Position numbers and translations under genes: made by a program. Shown piece after piece: positions 56,633 to 64,000 of a stretch of DNA of 64,000 nucleotides. The notes beneath the pieces were generated by a model. The model saw only the letters and a list, made by a program, of their open reading frames with translations. It was not told the origin of the DNA and ran no database searches. The stretch comes from Cricetomys ansorgei. Lineage: Eukaryota > Chordata > Mammalia > Rodentia > Nesomyidae. The first letter of the stretch is position 1. Every line of letters begins with the position of its first letter. The stretch covers positions 4,081,501 through 4,145,500 of the forward strand of contig JAMJFZ010001089.1 of NCBI GenBank assembly GCA_026225945.1, written 5' to 3'.

Positions 56633-57225
56633 CTTATCAGATGACAATGGCCTCTCAGCTAGGGGTGGAGGGTCATGTCTACCTCCCCACTGGGATTTAG
56701 TCGAGCTTGAGTTCTCACAGGTCCTGTGTGTGTTGTCACAATCTCTGTGAGTTCATGTGTGCAACTGCCCTGTTGTATCACGAAAATACCGTTGTCCTTG
56801 AAGTCATCTCCCATCTCTGGATCTTGCAGTCTTTCTGCTCCGTCTTCCTCAAAGATCCTGACCCTTGTGTGTGCGTGTGTGCGTGTGTGTGTATGTGTGT
56901 GTGTGTGCATGTGCGTGTATATGTGTGTGCATGTATGTGTGTGCGTGTGTGTGCGCGTATGTGTGTGTGCATGTATGTGTGTGTGCGCGTGTGTGCGCGC
57001 GTGTGTGTATGTGTGCATGTGTATATGTATGTGTGTGTGAGTGTGTGTGTGTGTATGTGTGTGTATGTGTGTGTGAGTGTGTGTATGCGTGTATGTGTAT
57101 GTGTGCGTGTGTGTGTGCATGTGTGTGTGTGTGCATGTATGTGTGTGTGTGCACATGTGAAGGGTGGGAGGGTTATAATACAGATGTTCCCATTTAAGGC
57201 CTAGCACTGCAATCTTTTATTCTCT
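56310..57225 (+). mobile_element. Rodent interspersed repeat (LINE-1-associated?)
   Basis: Ordered landmarks: 'tttcctacaatgtattttca', 'gtcgcatccttaaagaaaac', 'agatgacaatggcctctcag', 'gtgtgcaactgccctgttgt' and 'tccgtcttcctcaaagatcc'. I remember this series as a common rodent repeat but cannot name or orient the family with confidence. It is interrupted by an A run (56445-56460), a CT run (56591-56628) and a TG array (56865-57152). Confidence 0.6.
56865..57152. repeat. (TG)n array with CG steps
   Basis: About 290 bp of alternating TG/CG/TA steps inside the rodent repeat. Strict purine-pyrimidine alternation is favourable to Z-DNA. The Cys/Val frames are artefacts. Confidence 0.96.
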
Positions 57226-57229
57226 GCAC

Positions 57230-57363
57230 GTTGATGCTGGGTCTCTGCGACAACTTGCCAGAGTTGGTTCTCTTTTCTACCTTGTGGGTTCTGGGGTTCC
57301 ACCATCTCAGGTTGTGAGGCTTGGTAGCAAGTACTTTTTCCTGCTGAGCAATCTCACTGTCCC
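57230..57363 (-). mobile_element. B3-type SINE
   Basis: 'tgcgacaacttgccagagtt', 'accttgtgggttctggggtt' and 'tcctgctgagcaatctcact' are reversed B3. Confidence 0.78.
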
Positions 57364-58134
57364 TTGGTGGTGGTGGGGGGAACCCTGAAACTCTTTAAAA
57401 GTATTTTTGCCCTTTTAAAAATTGTATTTCCATCCTCCAATGAACAGGGTATGTTGTGGGTATGATTCAGGAGGCTTTAGCTACAAGGAATTGGACAAGG
57501 AAGATGGACAGATACTAGAGGCCGAAACTTCAAGGTTGGCAGTGATATGGACAATGGTACCTCTAAAGGGTTAACAGTGGAGGTTCTTGAGGAACTTCAT
57601 TTGGGAATGACTTACCCTATAACTGGAAAAGCTGGAGCCCTTCTGTCCATGAAAAATTAGAACACACATGACCTTCAGAGAGATTCTCTCCTGCTAACGT
57701 GTTGTGAACACTCTGGTCTGTGACCTTGGGAATTTGTCTCTTGCTTTTGCATTTTCCTGAAGGGGTTCCATCTGGAGACACCCAGGGCTCCTTGGCTCAC
57801 TGAGGGCCTTGGTCCAGTCTTGCTAGTGCCCTTCCCCCAGTGCTTTGGAAGCAGGTGGGTCAGCATTGACTCAAACCAACATGACTGGTGACGAATGTTA
57901 CTAGGGTTCTGTCAGCTTTCTGTAGCCATGAAGACAAGAATCGTTGTCTGCCTTTGCTAAGAATCTGGCATGGGACAGGTTTATTCTTAGCACTCGTTGC
58001 TAGGGATTTTCATGCAGTATCTAGTAACTTGGGCAATATGAATATGTTGGCTATGTATTTATTTATACCCAACTATTAGTTCATGCGATAAATGTGAAAC
58101 CAAAATGTGAGAGTTACCCACTGTTTACTAGACC
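57364..58134. other. Single-copy stretch
   Basis: No recognised repeat or coding signal. Confidence 0.45.
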
Positions 58135-58330
58135 TTCAGTGGCTTCTTGATTCTCTTGCAGGTTAGGCCTTGGGTTGTCTCTGGCCTTCCTGGTTCCCCA
58201 GTCTTCTGCCTACCTTCTAGTTTCTACTTTGTTCTCGGACAGCCTAGACCTTAGATCTTCAAATGTTCAACCCACTCTCTAGCGCAGGGTCTTTGGCTCA
58301 TAATAAAAGCAGTCTTCCAAAGAGCAATGT
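58135..58330 (+). mobile_element. LINE-2 (L2) fragment
   Basis: 'cagtggcttcttgattctct', 'gtcttctgcctaccttctag' and 'ccactctctagcgcagggtc' match L2 sequence near its 3' end; diverged. Confidence 0.5.
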
Positions 58331-58532
58331 ACCCCCCTGTCAGTTAGCTCTGCCTTTCCCTTCAGGTATTCGATTGAATATTTAAAGATGAATACTTAAC
58401 TTAAAGATGGCATTTCTGACCTTGATTAGGTCCAATCCTATCTAGACAATGTTCTCTGGAAAGTTTTGAAATTAAAAACTAATAATTTTATATGTATACT
58501 ATATTATTATATTTTCTTATATTTACAATAGT
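58331..58532. other. AT-rich unassigned stretch
   Basis: No repeat family recognised; TATA-type runs near 58480-58530. Confidence 0.4.
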
Positions 58533-58692
58533 GGGTTTTTGTTTGTTTGTTTGTTTTGTTTTTCAAGACAAAGTTTCCCTGTTGTAACTCTGGCTGTCCT
58601 GGAACTCACTCTGTAGACCAGGCTGGCCTCGAACTCACTGGCCTCTGCCTCCTGAGTGCTGAGATTAAAGGAATGAGCCACCACCGCCTGGC
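58533..58692 (-). mobile_element. B1 SINE, comparatively young
   Basis: Contains 'gttgtaactctggctgtcct', 'ctctgtagaccaggctggcc' and 'accaccgcctggct' with few differences from the copies at 19457 and 61725. A short deletion removes the 'agagatctgcctg' segment. Confidence 0.95.
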
Positions 58693-58704
58693 TAGCCCCA
58701 TTCT

Positions 58705-58760
58705 CTTAATCCGCCTGCCTCAGCTTCCTATTTACTGGGACTTCAGGTATGCTCTGCCTT
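58705..58760 (-). mobile_element. B1 fragment
   Basis: 'ccgcctgcctcagcttccta' and 'ctgggacttcaggtatgctc' match a short reversed B1 piece. Confidence 0.55.
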
Positions 58761-58878
58761 ATCCAGTGGAGAATTTCTTTATGACAACAAATGAGCCAAT
58801 TAAGGTGTTAGTTGACAGATAAATAGATAAAATTGTTTTCCTGTCTTAGGACATTATTTATCCACTAAAAAAATAAAT

Positions 58879-59078
58879 GGGGCCAGACAGATGCTCAGCA
58901 GTTAAGAACAGTGGCTGCTCTACCAGAGAACCCAGCACCCACATGACCACTCACAACCATCTGTAATTTCAATTCCAGGGCATCCCTCATCCGGCCTCTA
59001 AAGGCATCAGATACACATGCAGCACACTGACATACATGTAGGCAAAACGTTCATACTCAATTAAATTTAAAAAATGAA
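58879..59078 (+). mobile_element. B2 SINE
   Basis: 'ggggccagacagatgctcag', 'acccagcacccacatgacca', 'ctcacaaccatctgtaattt' and 'ggcctctaaaggcatcagat' follow the B2 consensus closely. Confidence 0.92.
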
Positions 59079-59083
59079 ATAAA

Positions 59084-59178
59084 ACTTGGCATGGTGGTAC
59101 ATGCTATGATCTCAGGATTCAGTAGTCTGAAGACAGCCTGGGCTACGTGATGAGAACCTGTTCGCCAACCCCTCAAAA
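59084..59178 (+). mobile_element. Diverged B1 SINE
   Basis: 'acttggcatggtggtacatg' and 'gacagcctgggctacgtgat', internally deleted, with A-rich end. Confidence 0.72.
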
Positions 59179-59217
59179 AGTTAGAAAACAAACAAACACA
59201 ATAAGAAAACAAAGAAA

Positions 59218-59325
59218 GAAAGGGAAAGATGAAATGCTGTCATTTATAGCCACACAGATAGAACTGGAGGCCATGCTCTTAAGTGACACAGGCAGGCGGA
59301 AGAAGATGCGCACATGTGCTTTCTT
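59218..59325 (+). mobile_element. Old LINE-1 fragment
   Basis: 'agatgaaatgctgtcattta' and 'gatagaactggaggccatgc' then 'aagtgacacaggcaggcgga' match the L1M ORF2/3' UTR junction. Confidence 0.55.
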
Positions 59326-60867
59326 TCGTATTACAGGGGCTAAGACAGTTGTCAAATTTATTGCGTGGTTCTTTGATGCCTGTGGTTATTCTTCCTAGAT
59401 TTTCTACCAGGGCAGGATCACTGTCCGATGCCACTTGCTTTTTGTCTCTCTAGTGCCTGTAGGATAATGAAAAGTCAATCGATACTTGTTAGCTATAAGA
59501 TAAAGTGAATAAAGACTGCACCAAATAAAAGAAAGATGAAGGCAAAAAAAAGAGCCCTTGTCAAGCCATTACAAAGGGAAGCATTATTTGAGTATAGAAA
59601 TCATTTGTTTAGGGAAAAGCGGGCTGACCACTATGATACCCAAATTACTCATGTAATACTCAGGACATTTTTGTTTTTTTGTTTTTGTGGGGGAGAGAGG
59701 GAAAAATCCCATAACCAAGCAAGCCTCACGTACAAAATGATAGATGCCTATTATGTATTTTTTTCCCTTCTCTGTATTTTTCTTAATAGAAGCAAATGGA
59801 ACTTTCCAAATATCACTGTATGATTGGAAAAAGTGAAGTGCTCTGTAGTGCCATTTGGGGGGAAGGAGGGGGCAGACAAGGAAAAGATTCTGAAAAGGGT
59901 TTATGTTTTCTAATGGAAATCAGATGTGGGGCCCATTTACATCGCTCCAGTCGAGTGCTTCATTCTCTCCGTTTGAGGTTGTGTCCAGCCTCGGATGTCC
60001 GGAGTCCCTGTAAGATAGGCACGCTTTGCACCCTGGGTCTCTTTGTACCTCAGCAATTTGTACCCCCTCCAGCTTGCAGCAGAGCCGAAAGGACACTCTG
60101 GGCAAACCTCAGGCAACTTTGAATCTGAACCTGCCTGAGAAAGATTTCTCTTACAAGCTAAATGTTACATTTCCACTCGACAGAAAGGTACTGCTGTGTG
60201 GTCATAAAAAGCTGGCCAAAACCCTGTCACCTTTTGCTGTTAGTCATGTTATTTTTGGTTGGTGCCAATCCGGAGCCCAGCTGTGACTCAACAGGACCAC
60301 TGAAGTGAGAATTCGGAATTGAAAGACCTCAACCCCAGAAAGCCCCCTTTTTTTTTTTCACCCCTTGTGGGTCATTACGCAATGTGTCTCCTTGCTTACC
60401 TTTCCGGGTCTTCCCTGCATACACACTAGCCGGCCGTCACTTGGCACATGAAGTCTCTTGAGTTGCGTCAACACCTTTCTGGGATCCCACTGCAGGCTCA
60501 GGCTGGAGAGCGTTCCTTCTTGGATGTTTGTTTTACGTAAGTGGTGACTGTCTTTTCAGACTTAAAAAAAAAAAAAAATCTTGTGTTGATCTATTTCTCA
60601 CTCAAATAAACCTAAAAATAGGATACGAGTTGATTTAAATGTTTGCACTTTCCCACGTGACGATGACAGTAGCCCCGTCAACTCGTTCTGTGTCTGTTTT
60701 GGCTTTCCTCTGTTGACGTTCCTAAAATGAGTCCCCGAGTTTAGACCTTACCAAATGGAAAGCAGGCCTGGGCTTCCGCAGGGAACCTTTCCGTGTATTT
60801 ATTAACACTGTAAACCTCTTTAGGGCTTTTATCTTCATTTTCTGTTATTGACTTACATATCGATCGC
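59326..60867. other. Long single-copy stretch
   Basis: No interspersed repeat recognised. Frames of 95 codons (59536) and 108 codons (59796) show no domain. A/T runs at 60350-60358 and 60565-60578. Confidence 0.5.
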
Positions 60868-60943
60868 ATTGCTGGGAGTAGAACCTGGGCCTCCGGCATA
60901 TGCCAAGGCTGGCACTCTGCCACTGAGCTGTATCCTTGCCTCT
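60868..60943 (-). mobile_element. ID/B4 SINE remnant
   Basis: 'gctgggagtagaacctgggc' and 'ctctgccactgagctgtatc' are the reversed tRNA-like start. Confidence 0.75.
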
Positions 60944-61034
60944 GTCTCTCGTTTTATTTACTTACTGCTTAAATTTGAGAACTACTTCAGCTTTCCCATC
61001 CAAGGGTACATGGACGAAGAATTCAGAAAAAGAA

Positions 61035-61223
61035 GTATAGTTTTTATGTGTACTGGTGTTTCGCCTGCATGTATGTCTGGGCAACACATGCATGAAGTAC
61101 CTATGGATACCAGAAGAGGGCGTCAGATCCTGAAGCTGGAGTTAGACAGTTTTGAGCTGCCCTGTGGGTGCTAGGAATTGAACCAGTACCTGCTCTTAAC
61201 CACTGAGCCATCTCTCCAACTCC
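61035..61223 (-). mobile_element. B3-type SINE
   Basis: 'cctgcatgtatgtctgggca', 'taccagaagagggcgtcaga', 'gtgctaggaattgaaccagt' and 'ccactgagccatctctccaa' in reverse order; well preserved. Confidence 0.93.
61110..61130. promoter_or_regulatory. CTCF-like motif in B3 SINE
   Basis: 'ccagaagagggcgtcagatc' resembles the CTCF core that rodent B2-superfamily SINEs are known to spread. It differs from the optimal CCASYAGRKGGC core at one position. Binding is inferred, not seen. Confidence 0.4.
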
Positions 61224-61267
61224 CTAAGTGTAGCTTTTTAAGCTTACTGATTAAAGTTAATTTTTCC

Positions 61268-61352
61268 AAGTGGCGCAGCATGTCTATATCCTAGCCCTTG
61301 AGGGGTGGGGGCTGGAGAAGCAGCGATTTAAGGCCAGCTTGGGCTACATGAG
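61268..61352 (+). mobile_element. Truncated B1 SINE
   Basis: 'tatcctagcccttgaggggt' and 'ggccagcttgggctacatga' match decayed B1 5' half. Confidence 0.55.
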
Positions 61353-61633
61353 TGTAGTAACAGATGTAGACGTTGATTCACCCAGATGTAGATGTTGGTT
61401 CAGGGCAGAGGACAGTTTGTTCTTTTGTCTAATTAAATCACTGGTTCTAGCCTGGAGCCCTGGAGCCCTAGATCGCTTTGTCGGCTTTACAATCGCGTCT
61501 TAATCCTTGAACTGGAAGGCTTCAGCCTTTGTACACTCTAGAACATTTAAACTTCTAGCCTGGACCTTGAAGGCTTTTAGCCTTAGCCTTCTGAGACCTA
61601 CTGCTGACTGAGCGGCTCTGACTAGCTCCTTCT

Positions 61634-61930
61634 CAACTATCTTCTCATTCAACTGACTCTTCAGCCTGTTTCTCCACTGACTCCTCAGCCTGCTTCTCAA
61701 CTGATTGTTCAACTGACTCTTCTTTGTTTTTCTCTCTGTTGTAACTCTGGCTGTCCTGGAACTCACTCTGTAGAACAGGCTGGCCTCGAACTCACAGAGA
61801 TCCACCTGCCTCTGTCTCCAGAATGCTGGGATCAAAGGCATGCGCTACCACAGACCAGCACAGCTGACTCTTCTTACTGATTGTTTCAACTGACTCCTCT
61901 TACTCGTCAACTGACCCTGTTAACTGAATC
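61634..61930. repeat. Degenerate 24/12-bp tandem repeat split by a B1
   Basis: Copies start at 61650, 61674, 61698 and 61710 ('caactgactcttcagcctgt' type), then at about 61861 and 61887 after the B1. The spacing of 24, 24 and 12 bp indicates a 24-bp unit built of 12-bp halves. Confidence 0.7.
61725..61861 (-). mobile_element. B1 SINE inside the tandem repeat
   Basis: 'gttgtaactctggctgtcct', 'ctcactctgtagaacaggct' and 'gctgggatcaaaggcatgcg'. Flanks 'aactgactcttctt' (61711-61724) and 'agctgactcttctt' (61862-61875) look like a target-site duplication, though the tandem repeat could mimic one. Confidence 0.93.
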
Positions 61931-62507
61931 GTCTGTTAATTCCCTAATTCCTGTGTAATTCTTTTTTTTTTTTTTTTAGCTGAGAGCCTGCCTTTTCTCG
62001 TGAGAGTTGGGCATGTCCTTACTCTGCTAAATTTTCCTCTGATTAGTACTTTGTCTGCCATTCACTCTGACTCATTTCAGACATCACTTCCTGTGTGACA
62101 CTGACTCCTTCTGAGTTCTGCTTTCTGTGTCTGTTTCCACTGTTTTTTCAAGGGATTAAAGGCGTGGACCACCATTACCTTCTGAATACCGGATTAAAGG
62201 TGTGCCCACATTCTATTCAGACCACACAGGACTCTGACCTTAGCCCCTAGAATATAGACCCTAGCTTCCACACGGAGCTATTCCTCAACACATGAGACCC
62301 TGTCTGAGACAGAGGGAAGGGATGGGGAGGTGTACCCATTCATCAAATAGTTTATAGGGCAACACTTCTAGTCAATTTCTCTCTTGGAAAACAGCTGGAA
62401 TTTGCGTCCTTTAGTTTTGCTCATTGTTTTAGCATTGCCACCGAGACAAGACATGGCTTCGGGATAAGTTAAAATATGGAATCAATTTGGACCTTTCTTT
62501 CTGCTGT
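61931..62507. other. Unassigned stretch with B1 crumbs
   Basis: T run at 61961-61977. Two copies of 'ggattaaaggcgtgg'/'ggattaaaggtgtgc' (about 62153 and 62192) are isolated reversed B1 pieces. Nothing else recognised. Confidence 0.45.
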
Positions 62508-62885
62508 AGTTTAGCTTCTAGCCCCTCCCCCTAAGGCCCTTGTCTAAAGTCTTAGTATCAGTCATGGCACTACTAAGAGGTGGTGGTACCTTAAAGAGGC
62601 AGAACCTGGTGGGAGGAATTTAGGTCACTTGGGGGTGCGCTCTTGAAAGGATGTTGAGATTCCAGTGTCACTGTCTCTCGCTTCCTGGACACCACAAGGT
62701 GAACAGCTTCCTCCTCCATGTGCTTCTGCTATGATAGTCTGTGTTTCTGTGGGCTTAGAGCAGACGGGGTAAGGCAACTCTGGACCAAAGCCTCTGAGAC
62801 CGTGAGCCAAAGTCAACCTTCCATCCTTACTCTGATTGATTATCTTAGGTGTTTTGTCACAGCAATGGAGAACTGACTAACACTC
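62508..62885 (+). mobile_element. MaLR LTR (MST-like)
   Basis: 'aagaggtggtggtaccttaa', 'gtgggaggaatttaggtcac', 'aaagcctctgagaccgtgag', 'gattatcttaggtgttttgt' and the end 'gaactgactaacac'. Confidence 0.86.
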
Positions 62886-63215
62886 TCCCAAACTCAAAGG
62901 GTTTTGTCCTGAAAGCCAATATATTTGTATCGTGCCCTTTGGCTGTGATAAGGAGCTACCTCCCTAAGGCACATGTGGTGAACCCTCAGGAACCTCCTTC
63001 AGATATTTATTAAAAGGGAGAGGGAAGGAACTCCACTAGAAGGATATTTCCCTGTAGATGGCCTAGGATCTGGTTTTCAGCCCAGGGTAGCAGCTAGCTG
63101 TCCTTAATTTAAACTGAGGGACTTACACTTTCTTTTGTGTTCTATCATTTCAATTTTTTTAAACCTAAAAACAAAAACAAAAACTGAACTGCAATCAAAA
63201 ATATTTATTTTTATT

Positions 63216-63216
<1 letters not shown>
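62886..63216. other. Single-copy stretch
   Basis: No recognised repeat or coding signal. Confidence 0.45.
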
Positions 63217-63256
<40 letters not shown>

Positions 63257-63475
63257 ATGTATGTGTGTGTGTATGTGTGTGTATGTATGTATATGTGTGT
63301 GTGTATGTGTGTGTGTGTGTGTGTATGTATGTGTGTGTGTGTATGTGTGTGTGTGTATGTATGTGTGTGTGTGTGTGTATGTATGTATGTGTGTGTGTAT
63401 GTATGTGTGTATGTATGTATGCATGTGTGTATGTGTGTGTGTGTATGTATGTGTGTGTGTGTGTGTGTGTGTGTC
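63217..63475. repeat. (TG)n/(TATG)n microsatellite array
   Basis: About 260 bp of TG with TATG interruptions. A SINE A-box remnant ('taaccactgagccgagccgc') follows at 63481-63506, so this is probably an expanded reversed SINE tail. The Cys/Val and His/Thr frames are artefacts. Confidence 0.97.
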
Positions 63476-63561
63476 ACTCTTAACCACTGAGCCGAGCCGC
63501 TTCTCCACACTCTGAACTGCAGTTTTTGAGGGAGAGGCTGCAGAAGCCTCATAGGTTCATC

Positions 63562-63690
63562 GTATTATGTGTAGATGAGGAAAGGAGCACTGAGACGTTA
63601 AGGAACTTGTCTAAGCTCACATGGAGGATTCATGGCAAAACTGGGGTTCACATCTAGATTTAGCATTTCCTTCGAACCATCCCGCTATAG
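63562..63690 (-). mobile_element. MIR SINE
   Basis: 'tgtagatgaggaaaggagca', 'aaggaacttgtctaagctca' and 'aaaactggggttcacatcta' are the reversed MIR core and tRNA-like region, in order. Confidence 0.8.
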
Positions 63691-64000
63691 AGAACAAATT
63701 GACTCAAAGAAATGACTGCTCCAAAGAATTTGGGATCCTTAAATCCTTAAAATACGTGATTTCAATCACTTCAGGAGCGCTAAGGCTGAGACTGAAGGAA
63801 ACAACGGGGATGTTGGAGTACATGGGAACTGTGTTTATTTAAAGAAAAGAAATGCTTCCTCTGTCCTTATGTGTGTAATGATTTTTAGATTATTTTTTAA
63901 ACTGCTGACATTTAGTTTGGAAAAGCAATTAGCTTTGAAAGACGTGTTAATAAACTAACATTTTATTTGTTGAGTTTCTATAAACAGATGGACTCTAAAA
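63691..64000. other. Single-copy stretch
   Basis: No repeat or coding signal recognised to the window end. Confidence 0.45.

Noticed and set aside
63217..63475. Possible CRISPR-like array because of regular repeats
   Set aside because: It is a dinucleotide microsatellite in a mammalian genome with no spacer structure.
1..64000. A novel multi-gene system
   Set aside because: Searched on both strands; apart from one relic exon there is no coding cluster, operon-like layout or non-coding RNA gene. The window is repeat-rich non-coding mammalian DNA.

Overview
This window is non-coding genomic DNA from a muroid rodent. B1, B2/B3, ID and B4-type SINEs, rodent MaLR (ORR1/MT-type) LTRs, URR1 hAT elements and an Lx-like LINE-1 3' end occur together, a combination known from mouse-like rodents. 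The best-preserved B1 copies (19457-19611, 58533-58692, 61725-61861) share a 'gttgtaactctggctgtcc' core. This core lacks the extra bases I associate with cricetid B1 and differs from the usual mouse 'gtatagccctggctgtcc'. A murid that is neither typical mouse nor rat is plausible, but I cannot name the species.

No intact protein-coding gene, rRNA, tRNA gene or CRISPR array can be supported. Nearly all open reading frames are chance frames in single-copy DNA or artefacts of (TG)n, (CTTT)n and SINE sequence. The one credible coding trace is a relic exon at 30689-30830. It encodes the crotonase (enoyl-CoA hydratase) signature GGNFCAGYDLKEL behind a splice acceptor and then runs into stops, so it looks like a decayed gene.

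Layout: 1-9 kb is single-copy DNA with scattered SINEs, one ORR1-type LTR and a 370-bp TG array. 9-17 kb is retroelement-dense: an ERVK-like solo LTR, further possible LTRs, an old L1, MaLR LTRs and a 2.3-kb MaLR provirus split by later SINEs. 17-24 kb is mostly single-copy. 24-29 kb is a stack of ERVK-like LTR, MaLR, MLT1, URR1, L2 and B4 repeats. 29-31 kb is single-copy with the relic exon, followed by an Lx-like L1 3' end (31.3-32.2 kb). 32.2-35 kb is relatively GC-rich single-copy DNA with promoter-like motifs near 34.05 kb. 35-51 kb mixes SINEs, MaLR LTRs, an old L1 and a SINE-derived 22-bp minisatellite. 51-56 kb is mainly single-copy. 56-64 kb holds long microsatellites, a rodent interspersed repeat, L2, MIR and SINEs.

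There are about 17 MaLR LTR copies and several dozen SINEs. The window is best read as intergenic or deep intronic sequence whose main content is layered transposition history plus a few candidate regulatory elements. No previously undescribed multi-gene system is visible. Repeat boundaries were set by eye against remembered consensus sequences and are good to about 5-30 bp; subfamily names are tentative.
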